NCBI GenBank assembly: GCA_023386555.1
Contig: JAEWJK010000014.1
Span: 142,794-206,793 of the forward strand
Direction of reading: 5' to 3'
Length of the DNA stretch: 64,000 nt
From: Bacteroidota bacterium
Lineage (GTDB): Bacteria > Bacteroidota > Bacteroidia > Chitinophagales > Chitinophagaceae
Below the pieces are notes generated by a model, which had not been told where the DNA came from, made no database searches, and saw nothing but the letters and a program-made list of their open reading frames with translations. Below are positions 33,908 through 43,755 of the stretch, piece by piece; within the stretch, counting starts at the first letter, position 1; each line of letters opens with the position of its first letter. Both the position numbers and the translations under genes were made by a program.

Positions 33908-36900
33908 TTACCATATTCTGAAAATGTTTTTTGTGTTCTCCTGCCGTTCATTTGGCTTTTGCATACCATTGGTTAAGGTTTCTACCTGCTTTGCAACATA
34001 ACTGCTCAATTCATCAATTGTAATATCTCCATCTTTATTCAAATCGGCAGCTTTATTTTTCAAACCATTAACTAATGCATAAGTGAAAACACCATTATTC
34101 CATTTCTCATCTTCATAAGCATATCCTGTTCCTGCTGCCGCAGAGATAACAATTGCCCCTGAATTTTTACTAAAACTATTAAACATTTCCTGCATCTGCT
34201 CAAATGTACTTCCCAGGTCTTTTGATTCTTTTACTTTTCTTCCACCAGTTTGGTTCACTTTAATAGTGCTTCTTGCACCTGCTACTACATTGCCTGTAGA
34301 GATATCTTTCACTAAAGTTTTATCAACTTCTCCACTATGACAAGCATCCATGAACATTACTTTACGTAAAGGTTTGATGTTATCAAGCAATCCTTCCAAT
34401 TCAGCATATGAAATACCTCCGACAGAAGGATTTGAAAAATCAACAGGATGAGTACCATACCAGAAAGTGTAGTTATTATCTAACATGCCATGGCCTGAGA
34501 GGTAAACCATCACCATATCTTCTTCCTTTGCCCTTACCAGTGAATCTTTCAATGATAAAATATTTTCCCTTGTTACAGCTTCATCAAATAACACATAGTC
34601 GTACACATTTGCAAACTGGGAAGGAAAGCCAAGTGTTTTTTTACCATCTTTCTTCCAAATGTTCAAAAAATCTTTACCATCTTTTACAGCAAGTTTAAGG
34701 TTCATAGAAGAATCAAGGTAACTCGAAACAGATATTACAATAACATACATATCTGGTCTTTTAGTTACCGCAGGTTTATGACTTATCCTGACAGTATGTT
34801 CTGCAGATGCTACACCCTCTTCACCATAAACTTTTACCGCTATATTATTAATACCTCTCGACAAAGTAACATCCACATCTTGTTTTTCTATTTGACCATT
34901 CTTTACCTCGATTGAAAAGCCTTTACTTCCATTTACCGGTACACCATTTACTGTTACAAACAACATTCGTCCTGTAGTATTTATAGCAGAAACATTTACA
35001 TTCAACCTTATAGTTTTTTCACTGGTTAGCGTGGGAAGTTCATCTTCGTTTTCAATAGATACTTCAATTTTCTTTGAGAGATCAAATGTTGCTGATTTTA
35101 CCAGTCCCTTCATTTTCTTACCGTGTAACTCTGTAAATAATTCAATCAACTCTTTGCTAGACATACCTATCTTCTGCAACACTTGTTGAGGTTGGTTCAG
35201 GTAAAGATCATATTGTTCCGGCTGCAACACCTGTTCTTTATTCTTCAAAATAATTCCTGCTGCTCCGGCTTTTGATCGTTTATAAAAGCCGGCAGAATCT
35301 GTAATGATATATCCGTGATTCTTCAGCACCATTAATGTTGCAATCGGTTTAAGTGTTTCATCATGTCTTAGCTTGATAGTTCCATCGTAAGATGCTGTGA
35401 TCAATAAATGTTTATCATGCAGGTGTATCATTTCAAAAACATAATCATTGTGATCTTTTACAGTGGTGGTCACTTTCCCTGTTTTAATGTTCATCTTCAA
35501 CACTCTTGCATCGGATGTACCTACGAAAATATTTTCATCATCAGCAAATAAAAGAGCAGTAGCATCACCAATTTTATTTCCATGCGGCTGAACAAAATAA
35601 TTTGCGGTTTGCGCTGCATTATTAACTGACCATTGTTTCAATACACCAGGTTCATTGATAAGATAAAATGCTTCGCCCATTGCAGAAGCTGGAACATGAA
35701 TGATCTCTTTGTTATTGGTATCGGCCGGAAGTTCGGGCAATGAATACACATGATGTGATGCAGAGATGAGATGATTGCCATCATTACTGAACACAGCATC
35801 CAGATTAGTAAACAATGCTCTTCTTTGTGCATCAAGTGTGGCTACTGCTTTTTTGTTCAGATCAAACAGCCAAATATCTGTACCAAGCACAGCTACATAT
35901 TTATTATCTGGAGAGAATACCATTTTGGGTATTTCATATTGTCTGTTTTTACCCAAATGCAGCTGCGTTTCAATCACAATATTAAAACTCTCATCTGCAT
36001 CAAAAACATAAAATCCCTTGTTCTCAGATATTACAGCAAGATACCTGTCGTTATTACTAAACATACTAGCATTAGAGATCATCATCATACTACCAGGAAT
36101 AAAACCTTCATTATCTGGATACTTGTTATCATATATCTGCAGTAAATCTCTTTCGTTACGAACAGTATATCTGCCGTTATGACTAATGGTGAACCCTGAT
36201 TCCTTTTCGTTGTTGTAAAACTTATCTTCTACTGACTTAGCTCTGCCTACTCTCAAATTCCAGTTCTTGAAGCCATTATCATATTCCACCATTAATGAGC
36301 TATCACCCGAGAGCCACATTTTTTTAGGAATAGCCACTTTGCCTTCTAGTGAAAAACGAGGCTCAACATTACCGGCTTTATAAATATTCACCATATTATC
36401 GCTAGGTATGGCAAGAAGTTTCGCTGTAGAATTGTATTGGAACCGGTAAGCTTTATAATTCAATTTTACCGGTTGCATGTCAGTTAACAAAACCCGTGTG
36501 AGGGTATCAGACTGATTTGAATACACAATCGTTTTATCATCTACCCACTGAATACTTTGCTGGTGTGGTGTGATAGACATATCGAAGTCTGGGACCTTCA
36601 TTACATGTCTTGCAGATGCAACATCAAAAACTGCGAAAATACCAGGCTGTGGTTGATCGTTCACATAATGACTTGCAGTACCTGCAGCAAGATATTTTCC
36701 ATCTGGTGAAAGTTGAAGTTCTGTTATCTCATCATCAAAATCCGCTATCAGTTTCCAATATTGTTTACTAATATTATTAAGATCCGTTGTATATATTGAG
36801 CCATTTCTGCATCCAAAATAAAGTGATCCATTGGCTGATACATTTAATCCCAACAGATCATCGGCAGCATATACCTGTTCTGTTTTTCCTGTTTGCCATT

Positions 36901-37321
36901 CGCATTTCCAGAGTGAGAAATCTCTTGATGTTGCCAGAAGATATTTTCCATCGGCACTGAAAGCAACAGAAGATGCTGCATACTTAAAAGGTACCCAACG
37001 CTTCAATACTTTACCACTATTCATATCAAGTAATACGATAGAATTATCTCCACCACCCGATAATAAATAATCTTCATTAATTGAGAGTGCCATGCAGGTT
37101 ACGCCATCCTGTTCTGTTTGGAATGATCTTGTTTGCCAGCCATTCTTCAACTCCCACTCTAAGATTCTACCATCTGATCCAGCTGTGAGTAGGGCATTTT
37201 TTTTCTTTTGAAATAGTTGGAAAGTAATATTACCGGTATGGCCTGACTGTACAACCATTTCTACCTGTGCATGAACATCAACAGCAAAAATTGCTGCCAG
37301 CAACAAAATTAGGATACGCAT
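33908..37321 (-). CDS. WD40-repeat caspase-family protein with EF-hand-like loop
   Basis: A 1137-residue exported protein: signal peptide (MRILILLLAAIFAVDVHA), about 650 residues of WD40-like beta-propeller repeats (for example GHTGNITFQLFQ and NALLTAGSDGRILEWELKNG), a linker of Ig-like segments, then a caspase (peptidase C14) domain. His944 in YLSGHGM and Cys994 in MDACHSGE form the expected catalytic dyad. After them DLNKDGDITIDE (1093-1104) fits a 12-residue EF-hand calcium loop. Bacterial caspase-like proteases often cleave after Arg or Lys and can be calcium dependent, so calcium control is inferred. The substrate is unknown, and the location outside the cytoplasm is unusual for a death-type protease. 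Confidence 0.92.
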   Translation of the reverse strand: MRILILLLAAIFAVDVHAQVEMVVQSGHTGNITFQLFQKKKNALLTAGSDGRILEWELKNGWQTRSFQTEQDGVTCMALSINEDYLLSGGGDNSIVLLDMNSGKVLKRWVPFKYAASSVAFSADGKYLLATSRDFSLWKCEWQTGKTEQVYAADDLLGLNVSANGSLYFGCRNGSIYTTDLNNISKQYWKLIADFDDEITELQLSPDGKYLAAGTASHYVNDQPQPGIFAVFDVASARHVMKVPDFDMSITPHQQSIQWVDDKTIVYSNQSDTLTRVLLTDMQPVKLNYKAYRFQYNSTAKLLAIPSDNMVNIYKAGNVEPRFSLEGKVAIPKKMWLSGDSSLMVEYDNGFKNWNLRVGRAKSVEDKFYNNEKESGFTISHNGRYTVRNERDLLQIYDNKYPDNEGFIPGSMMMISNASMFSNNDRYLAVISENKGFYVFDADESFNIVIETQLHLGKNRQYEIPKMVFSPDNKYVAVLGTDIWLFDLNKKAVATLDAQRRALFTNLDAVFSNDGNHLISASHHVYSLPELPADTNNKEIIHVPASAMGEAFYLINEPGVLKQWSVNNAAQTANYFVQPHGNKIGDATALLFADDENIFVGTSDARVLKMNIKTGKVTTTVKDHNDYVFEMIHLHDKHLLITASYDGTIKLRHDETLKPIATLMVLKNHGYIITDSAGFYKRSKAGAAGIILKNKEQVLQPEQYDLYLNQPQQVLQKIGMSSKELIELFTELHGKKMKGLVKSATFDLSKKIEVSIENEDELPTLTSEKTIRLNVNVSAINTTGRMLFVTVNGVPVNGSKGFSIEVKNGQIEKQDVDVTLSRGINNIAVKVYGEEGVASAEHTVRISHKPAVTKRPDMYVIVISVSSYLDSSMNLKLAVKDGKDFLNIWKKDGKKTLGFPSQFANVYDYVLFDEAVTRENILSLKDSLVRAKEEDMVMVYLSGHGMLDNNYTFWYGTHPVDFSNPSVGGISYAELEGLLDNIKPLRKVMFMDACHSGEVDKTLVKDISTGNVVAGARSTIKVNQTGGRKVKESKDLGSTFEQMQEMFNSFSKNSGAIVISAAAGTGYAYEDEKWNNGVFTYALVNGLKNKAADLNKDGDITIDELSSYVAKQVETLTNGMQKPNERQENTKNIFRIW

Positions 37322-37403
37322 ATAACTAAGTTACTAACTAAAAAGGTAAAGGCTTTTTGAATACGATAGATATAATCTAACTAAGGAAAATTACGCCATC
37401 CTG

Positions 37404-37411
37404 TATTTTTA
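37404..37411 (+). promoter_or_regulatory. -7-like element before the metallohydrolase gene
   Basis: TATTTTTA (one base from TAnnTTTG) ends four nucleotides before the ATG at 37416. Confidence 0.35.
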
Positions 37412-37415
37412 TCAA

Positions 37416-38390
37416 ATGAGCAAACCGCATCACACGAAAAAAGGCTTCCAGAATCTTTCCCTAACACCTCAACTTACAGAAGGTTACTCAATGTTGAAAG
37501 TGATGAAAGATTTTTTCACAAGACCTAAAACCGTTGTTCCACCTAAACCAATACCCACAGTAGAAACTAATCTCAAAAACTATCATAGTCAAACGCCGTC
37601 CATCTTCTGGTTTGGTCATTCATCTTATCTTATTCATTGCAATGGCATCAATATATTGGTTGATCCTGTTTTCAGTGGTCATGCTTCACCATTCTCCTGG
37701 TACCTTAAAGCTTTTGAAGGAAGTGATGTGTATAAACCAGATGATATGCCTGCAATAGATATCATGATCATTACCCATAATCATTATGATCATCTTGATA
37801 TCAACACGATCAAGGCATTAGCACCGCAAACCAAACAGTTTATCATGCCACTGGGTGTAAGTAAACACCTTCAACACATAACTGCATTCAAAGAACGTTA
37901 TACAGAATTAGACTGGTGGGATACTATCAACTTCGCATCAAATATTCAAATTACCTGCACACCTGCCAGGCATTTTAGTGGAAGAGGATTAAAACGTAAT
38001 GGCAGCCTCTGGGCCTCATTTGTATTGATGATAGATGAATACCGGATATTCATTGGCAGCGATTCCGGTTATGATGCTCATTTTTCTGAAATAGGCAAAG
38101 AATACGGACCAATGGACATTGCTATTCTTGAATGTGGACAGTATAATGAAGCATGGCGATATATTCATACAATGCCTGAAGAATTGATTTCTATTGGCAA
38201 AGACCTGCAAAGCAAAATGCTTATGCCTGTACACTGGGCAAAATTTGCACTGGCATTGCATAGCTGGGATGAGCCTATACAACGTTTTGTAAAAGCTGCA
38301 AAAGCTGCGGGTGTTGCTTACACTACTCCAATGATCGGGGAAGCAGTTGTGTTGGATCATTCTTATCCCGCAAAAGAATGGTGGATGTAA
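37416..38390 (+). CDS. MBL-fold metallohydrolase (NAPE-PLD/UlaG-like)
   Basis: A 324-residue cytoplasmic hydrolase of the metallo-beta-lactamase fold. Zinc ligands are visible in THNHYDHLD (residues 120-128), with further metal-site residues in TPARHFSGRG, SDSGYD and VHWAKFALALHSW near the C-terminus. The arrangement FWFGHSSYLI then the zinc motif resembles the N-acyl phosphatidylethanolamine phospholipase D and UlaG-like branch. Substrates of bacterial members are mostly unknown. It is divergently transcribed from the caspase gene. Confidence 0.92.
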   Translation: MSKPHHTKKGFQNLSLTPQLTEGYSMLKVMKDFFTRPKTVVPPKPIPTVETNLKNYHSQTPSIFWFGHSSYLIHCNGINILVDPVFSGHASPFSWYLKAFEGSDVYKPDDMPAIDIMIITHNHYDHLDINTIKALAPQTKQFIMPLGVSKHLQHITAFKERYTELDWWDTINFASNIQITCTPARHFSGRGLKRNGSLWASFVLMIDEYRIFIGSDSGYDAHFSEIGKEYGPMDIAILECGQYNEAWRYIHTMPEELISIGKDLQSKMLMPVHWAKFALALHSWDEPIQRFVKAAKAAGVAYTTPMIGEAVVLDHSYPAKEWWM

Positions 38391-38472
38391 TGGTATATTC
38401 CTACTATTTTCATTTGTAGTCTTTTAAAACATTTGTTTTAATCATTAAGCTGCTAATTTGCAGTATATCATT

Positions 38473-38480
38473 TATTTTTA
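38473..38480 (+). promoter_or_regulatory. -7-like element before the receiver gene
   Basis: TATTTTTA ends five nucleotides before the ATG at 38486. Confidence 0.35.
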
Positions 38481-38485
38481 CCTTC

Positions 38486-38866
38486 ATGCCTATAAAAAAA
38501 GTGCTGCATATTGACGATGATGAAGAAGATCACGAGATTTTTGCCAGTGCGCTATTAGAAGCAAATCCTGATGTTGAAGTTGTGTTTGCAGATAATGCCC
38601 GTGAAGCATTAGAAACACTTGAGAATACTGAAAATCATCCTGACCTAATTTTCCTTGATTTGAATATGCCGGGTATGACCGGTCAGGAATTCCTGTTAGC
38701 AATAAAAAAACATCCGCAACTTAAAAATATACCTGTAAATATTCTTTCTACTTCTTCTCACAAACCAACAATTGAATTGGTAAAAGAACATGGAGCGAAA
38801 GAATTTATAACAAAGCCAGATAACTACCAGGATATGGTAAACATTCTGAAAAAAGAACTGAACTGA
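38486..38866 (+). CDS. Single-domain response regulator
   Basis: A 126-residue stand-alone receiver domain. Acidic pocket residues IDDDEED (residues 9-15), phospho-acceptor Asp58 in IFLDLNMPG, a serine/threonine switch in LSTSSHK (about 87-93) and Lys110 in FITKPD are all present. No output domain is fused, so it acts through protein interaction or phosphotransfer. It lies 48 nt upstream of a large PAS kinase, an obvious candidate for its phosphodonor. Confidence 0.93.
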   Translation: MPIKKVLHIDDDEEDHEIFASALLEANPDVEVVFADNAREALETLENTENHPDLIFLDLNMPGMTGQEFLLAIKKHPQLKNIPVNILSTSSHKPTIELVKEHGAKEFITKPDNYQDMVNILKKELN

Positions 38867-38914
38867 ATTATCACATGTCTTATTATACCGCCCCCAATTG
38901 GTTAATAATTAGAT

Positions 38915-41362
38915 ATGGAAATAAATAAAGAAAAACCAGGTCTGCAATTCTTGCAGCATTCTGGTGAAATGGGTGAACTAATGCGAAACCACAACTGGCA
39001 AAGTTCCAGTTTGGGTTCACCGGATCATTGGCCACTGAGCCTTCGAACTACAATAGGCATAATGCTACATTCTGCATTTCCTATGTTTCTTTTCTGGAAA
39101 AAAGAAGAGCTGATCTGTTTTTATAATGATGCATTCAGACCCAGCCTTGGCGTCAACGGAAAACATCCTGCTCTTGGAAAGCTAGCTAAAGAGGTCTGGC
39201 CGGAGATATGGGATTTTATTGGTCCTTTAATTGACCAGGTAATGACCACCGGTGAACCTGTTTGGTTTGAAGACCAGTTAGTGCCTTTTTATAGAAACGG
39301 GCAAACAGAAAACATTTATTGGACCTTCAGCTATAGTCCGGTTTACGGAGATGAAGGAATGATTGATGGTTGCTTTGTTACCTGTACTGAAACCACACCT
39401 AAAGTAGCCTTACTAAAAAAAATATCTGAATCTGAAGGCCGCTTTCAAAACTTGGTGAGAGAAGCATCTGTAGGAATTGTGGTGTTGAAAGGTGAAGAGA
39501 TGAAAGTAGAGATCGTTAATGAAGCTTACGGCAGATTGATTGGCAGATCTGTAAAAGAATTGGAAGGTCAACCATTGTTTGATGTAATACCCGATGCCAG
39601 TGAATACAAGCCAATACTCAACAACGTTCGTAGTACAGGTGAGCCCTTCATCATGTATGATGCACCCTACAAGGTAACAACAAAAGGTAAAGAAATAGAA
39701 GGTCTTCTAAACGTGGTGTATCAGCCTTATCGTGAAGCAGATGGTACCATCAGCGGAATCATGGCACTATGCCATGATGTATCAGACAGAATTGGTTTAA
39801 AAAGAAAGGCCGAAGAAACCGAGCACTTACTTCGCTCTATTGTAGAGAGTGCTCCTTTTCCAATTGGTGTGTATGTTGGCAGAGAAATGCGGATCAGCCT
39901 TGCCAATAAAACAATCATGGATGTTTGGGGTAAAGGTTATGATGTGATCGGTAAAACGTATCATGAAATATTACCGGAACTAAAAGACCAGCAGATATAC
40001 CAGCAGCTTGATGATGTTTATATGAATGGTACTTCATTTCATGCCCGTAATCAACGTGTAGACCTGGTAGTAGATGGTAAACTGCAACCGTTTTACTTCA
40101 ACTATAGTTTTACTCCCATTTATGATTTAGATGGAAATATTTATGCCGTTATGAATACTGCTGCAGAAGTAACAGATATTGTTATTGCCAAGCAGAAAGT
40201 AGAACAAAGTGAACAGAATTTCAGGAACATGATATTACAGGCTCCTGTAGCCATGTGTATCTTAATGGGCCATGAACATGTGATAACACTGGCCAACCAG
40301 TTCATGATAGATATATGGGGTAAACCTGAACAGCAGGTGATGAACAAGCCGGTTTTTGAAGCATTGCCAGATGCTAAAGAACAAGGGCTGGAAGCGATCA
40401 TGAAAAATGTTTATGAAACCGGAGAAGTATTCTATGCCAATGAAAGACCGGTTATTCTTGAACGCAATGGCATAATAGAAACGACTTACCAGAATTTTGT
40501 TTATCAGCCTTATAAAGATGTCCATGGAGACATACAGGGAATACTGGCCATATCGGTAAATGTTACTGAGCAGGTGATGGCAAGACAAAAGATTGAAGAG
40601 ATCGTAGCTGCCCGAACAAGACAATTAGCTGAAGCCAATGCACATCTTGAAAGATCCAATGAAGAGCTTGCACAATTTGCATACATAGCTTCACATGATT
40701 TACAGGAGCCTGCAAGAAAAGTGGGCATTTTTATACAGATGCTGGAGAAACAATTAGGACAAACCGATGATCGCACTGCAGCATTTATAAGCAAGATCAA
40801 AAGCTCATCTGAAAGAATGCTGCTTCTCATCAGGGATGTACTTGCTTATTCACAACTAACTTCAGAACCAACTGGATTCACACAGGTAAATCTCAATCAG
40901 GTAATTCAGGAAGTAATCAACGATTATGAATTGCGTATCGAACAAACCAATGCAAAGCTTAAGGTTAACGAACTGCCTGCTTTAAATGCTGTACCATTAC
41001 AGATGTCGCAGCTTTTCGGCAACCTTGTTTTTAATGCACTTAAATTCATTAAACCTGGAGTTGCTCCTGAAATCATCATCAGTTGTACCAATGCTTCAGC
41101 AGAAGATTTAGCAGATCATGACTTACCTAAGGGAGATTATCATCATATAACGGTAGCCGATAATGGTATTGGCTTTAACGAAGAAAAGGCTGAACAGATA
41201 TTCAACATTTTTCATCGCCTGCATGGTAAAAAAGATTATGAGGGAACAGGTATTGGTTTAGCAATGTGTAGAAAGATCGTACAGAATCATCATGGTGCTA
41301 TTTATGCTACTTCAGGTGAACAAAAAGGAGCAACTTTTCATATTATCTTACCTAAAACATAA
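38915..41362 (+). CDS. Multi-PAS cytoplasmic histidine kinase
   Basis: An 815-residue kinase with no membrane helix. Four PAS-type regions occur at about residues 35-165, 170-300, 305-430 and 435-560 (examples are LICFYNDAFRPSLG and VEIVNEAYGRLIG), followed by a coiled coil, a HisKA domain with His594 in IASHDLQEPARKV, and an ATPase domain with N box NLVFNALKFI, G1 DNGIGFNEEKAEQIF and G2 GTGIGLAMCRKI. PAS domains sense small ligands, redox or light; no cofactor residue can be assigned by eye. The upstream single-domain receiver may be its partner. Confidence 0.92.
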   Translation: MEINKEKPGLQFLQHSGEMGELMRNHNWQSSSLGSPDHWPLSLRTTIGIMLHSAFPMFLFWKKEELICFYNDAFRPSLGVNGKHPALGKLAKEVWPEIWDFIGPLIDQVMTTGEPVWFEDQLVPFYRNGQTENIYWTFSYSPVYGDEGMIDGCFVTCTETTPKVALLKKISESEGRFQNLVREASVGIVVLKGEEMKVEIVNEAYGRLIGRSVKELEGQPLFDVIPDASEYKPILNNVRSTGEPFIMYDAPYKVTTKGKEIEGLLNVVYQPYREADGTISGIMALCHDVSDRIGLKRKAEETEHLLRSIVESAPFPIGVYVGREMRISLANKTIMDVWGKGYDVIGKTYHEILPELKDQQIYQQLDDVYMNGTSFHARNQRVDLVVDGKLQPFYFNYSFTPIYDLDGNIYAVMNTAAEVTDIVIAKQKVEQSEQNFRNMILQAPVAMCILMGHEHVITLANQFMIDIWGKPEQQVMNKPVFEALPDAKEQGLEAIMKNVYETGEVFYANERPVILERNGIIETTYQNFVYQPYKDVHGDIQGILAISVNVTEQVMARQKIEEIVAARTRQLAEANAHLERSNEELAQFAYIASHDLQEPARKVGIFIQMLEKQLGQTDDRTAAFISKIKSSSERMLLLIRDVLAYSQLTSEPTGFTQVNLNQVIQEVINDYELRIEQTNAKLKVNELPALNAVPLQMSQLFGNLVFNALKFIKPGVAPEIIISCTNASAEDLADHDLPKGDYHHITVADNGIGFNEEKAEQIFNIFHRLHGKKDYEGTGIGLAMCRKIVQNHHGAIYATSGEQKGATFHIILPKT

Positions 41363-41426
41363 AATGCACTATTCACCCTTCAAAGTTTTAAATAGCCTGA
41401 TTCTGAACGATCATCATACCAATTGT

Positions 41427-41462
41427 AACAATTACTCTCGGCCGGGGAACCCTGTAATTGTT
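41427..41462. other. Hairpin in the long gap 41363-41770
   Basis: A 9-bp perfect stem AACAATTAC/GTAATTGTT encloses an 18-nt GC-rich loop (CTCGGCCGGGG core). It is in the 408-nt non-coding gap after the PAS kinase. Together with the downstream terminator it suggests a small transcript or a mobile palindrome. No coding region is supported in this gap. Confidence 0.35.
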
Positions 41463-41668
41463 CTTTCGATTCTGAACTGAGAACGCATATCCTTATGCCA
41501 TTGTTCATGAAGTAAGTGAATGCACCAACTTCCATTATTAAAGAATTATAATAGACTTAAACCAATTCAATGCTGCTTCATAGCAGTGCTCCAGCATACA
41601 TCTTTGTACTCGCAACTAATATTTATATATACCCTTTTTATCTGCCGAAGCTGTATCACTGAAACATT

Positions 41669-41700
41669 GCAGTTGCTTTTATGCAACTGCTTTTTCTTTT
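41669..41700 (+). terminator. Orphan terminator in the long gap
   Basis: An 8-bp stem GCAGTTGC/GCAACTGC with loop TTTTAT and a run TTTTTCTTTT. It lies 307 nt after the PAS kinase stop and 70 nt before the next gene, so it may end the kinase transcript late or end an unannotated RNA lying between about 41370 and 41668. Confidence 0.6.
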
Positions 41701-41770
41701 AGAAAAAAACCTTTGAATAAAGATCTCATCCCTCTCATTAAATCTGCACTGTATTTGCTACAGGCAGTGT

Positions 41771-42448
41771 ATGAAACTGCTGGTAATAGAAGATGAACAG
41801 GGTATGAGGGATAATATGCACCAATCGCTAGTGCAGGATAACTACGTTGTTGAAACGGCAAGTGATTATCATTCAGCCAGGGAAAAACTGGGTGTATATG
41901 AATATGATTGCATACTGCTGGATATTGGTTTACCGGGTGGTTCCGGTCTTACATTATTAAAAGAATTAAAAGAGGATGGCAGTAATGCTGCCGTACTTAT
42001 TGTATCTGCCAAAGACTCTATTGAAGACAAGGTAACAGGCCTTAACCTAGGTGCAGATGATTACCTGCTCAAGCCTTTTCATTTTGCTGAGTTGCATGCA
42101 CGGGTAAAATCATTATTACGTAGAAGGGCTTTGGGTGGAACAGATTTGATAACAGTGGGTAATATTCAACTCGATACTGCAAGCCGTACCGTTCAGATCT
42201 CAGGAGAAGATGTTGGGCTGAACCGTAAAGAATACGATGTGTTGTTATACATGTTAATGAATGCCAACCGGCTGGTAAATAAAACTGCACTGGCAGAACA
42301 TGTATGGGGCGATAATATTGATGAAGCAAACAGCTTCGATTTCATTTACTCACAAATAAAAAACCTTCGTAAGAAACTAAAAGATCATGGTGCCACTGTT
42401 GAATTGAAAGCGATCTATGGTATTGGTTATAAACTCACCGAAGTATGA
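41771..42448 (+). CDS. OmpR-family response regulator
   Basis: A 225-residue transcription factor. The receiver domain has the acidic pocket (EDE, residues 7-9), phospho-acceptor Asp51 in CILLDIGLPGGSG, and KPF (LLKPFHFAEL). A winged-helix DNA-binding domain follows from about residue 128 (LNRKEYDVLLYMLMNANRLV and FIYSQIKNLRKKL). The stop codon overlaps the start of the next kinase gene by four bases (ATGA), so the two form a cotranslated two-component pair. Confidence 0.94.
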   Translation: MKLLVIEDEQGMRDNMHQSLVQDNYVVETASDYHSAREKLGVYEYDCILLDIGLPGGSGLTLLKELKEDGSNAAVLIVSAKDSIEDKVTGLNLGADDYLLKPFHFAELHARVKSLLRRRALGGTDLITVGNIQLDTASRTVQISGEDVGLNRKEYDVLLYMLMNANRLVNKTALAEHVWGDNIDEANSFDFIYSQIKNLRKKLKDHGATVELKAIYGIGYKLTEV

Positions 42449-43704
42449 AGCTGCTAAACTATACCACTTCTTATTTTGCGGTGATACTATTACTGGTAAT
42501 ATCAGTATGGGCTGTTGTATATTATTATACTATGCTTGATGAGATATATGACAGTATTGATGATGGATTGGATAACCAGAAGCAACTTATCATCCGTAAT
42601 GCATCAACCGATACAGCACTACTTAACAAACCCGATTTTGGTGAAGGTGGTTATCGCATCATGCCCATCACTACAGAGAAAGCAGTGCATTTTTCAGACA
42701 GCTATACAGATACATTAATGTATATGGAGAATGAAGATGAGTATGAACCGGTACGATTACTTAAAACTGTTTTTAAAGCAAACGGAAAATTCTACGCCTT
42801 AGACGTAGCTACTTCAATGGTGGAAGAAGACGACCTGGTGAATTCGCTGATCTATGCATTGATATTTTTGTATGTAGGCATTGTATTACCGGTGTTATTG
42901 CTGAATAATTTTTTATTACGCAGGGTATGGAGGCCATTCTATCGTTTACTGAAACAATTGAAAGATTTCAGGATAGACAAACCGGAACCCATCAAAACAG
43001 AACCCACTACCATAGAAGAGTTTCGCCTGTTGAATGCAACTGTGCAGAAAATGGTAGAGAACAGCAGGGATGCATATACCAGCCAAAAAGATTTTACAGA
43101 GAATGCAGCGCATGAATTACAAACACCTTTAGCCATTGCCATCAATAAACTGGAACATCTTGCTGAAAGGAATGATCTTTCAGAAGCACAATTAGATCTT
43201 CTATCGGCAGCAATGGATCATCTCGATAAACTTACAAGACTTAACCGTTCATTATTACTGTTATCTAAAATAGAGAACCATCAATACCATGAAGTGAAAG
43301 AGGTTGATCTGAAAAAGATCGTATTAACATTACTCGAAGACATGCATGAGCAGATGCAGTTTAAGCACCTGCAGGTAACGCATCAACTGGAAGAATGCAT
43401 TGTTGAGATGAATGAAGAACTGGCAAGAATACTTGTTACCAATATTATTAAAAATGCTTTTGTACACACCAGAGAAGGTGGCAGCATCAACATCATTTTA
43501 GAAAGAGATGAATTTACTGTAGCCAACAGCGGAGATACTGCTTTGCATAAGAAAGATTTATTCTCCCGTTTCAATAAACAATCAGACCATCATCAATCAA
43601 CCGGCCTTGGATTATCTATTGTAAAAGCTATAACAGAACTTTATCAATTTACTATAGACTATCGCTTTGATGATCAACACATCATTACCATAAAGCTGCA
43701 TTAG
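42445..43704 (+). CDS. Sensor histidine kinase paired with the OmpR regulator
   Basis: A 419-residue membrane sensor. Helix 1 (about residues 8-30), a periplasmic loop (about 31-135), helix 2 (about 138-160), a linker, then HisKA with His223 in ENAAHELQTPLAIA and an ATPase domain ending in STGLGLSIVKAI. It overlaps the regulator gene by four bases. The downstream PepSY-like lipoprotein and beta-propeller genes may be controlled by it or influence its sensing. Confidence 0.93.
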   Translation: MKLLNYTTSYFAVILLLVISVWAVVYYYTMLDEIYDSIDDGLDNQKQLIIRNASTDTALLNKPDFGEGGYRIMPITTEKAVHFSDSYTDTLMYMENEDEYEPVRLLKTVFKANGKFYALDVATSMVEEDDLVNSLIYALIFLYVGIVLPVLLLNNFLLRRVWRPFYRLLKQLKDFRIDKPEPIKTEPTTIEEFRLLNATVQKMVENSRDAYTSQKDFTENAAHELQTPLAIAINKLEHLAERNDLSEAQLDLLSAAMDHLDKLTRLNRSLLLLSKIENHQYHEVKEVDLKKIVLTLLEDMHEQMQFKHLQVTHQLEECIVEMNEELARILVTNIIKNAFVHTREGGSINIILERDEFTVANSGDTALHKKDLFSRFNKQSDHHQSTGLGLSIVKAITELYQFTIDYRFDDQHIITIKLH

Positions 43705-43755
43705 CATTCCCGATTCTTTCCCAATTTGATGTAGACTTTTGTATTCTAATAAAAA

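Noticed and set aside
41461..41526. A possible ninth copy of the dispersed repeat (GTTCATGAAGTAAGTGA)
   Set aside because: Only a short and poorly matching part resembles the left module, and the core is absent.
41520..41702. A 60-codon open frame in the long gap
   Set aside because: It is rich in Cys, Phe and Leu without a signal or domain pattern, and it runs through the terminator hairpin. It does not look like a real protein.
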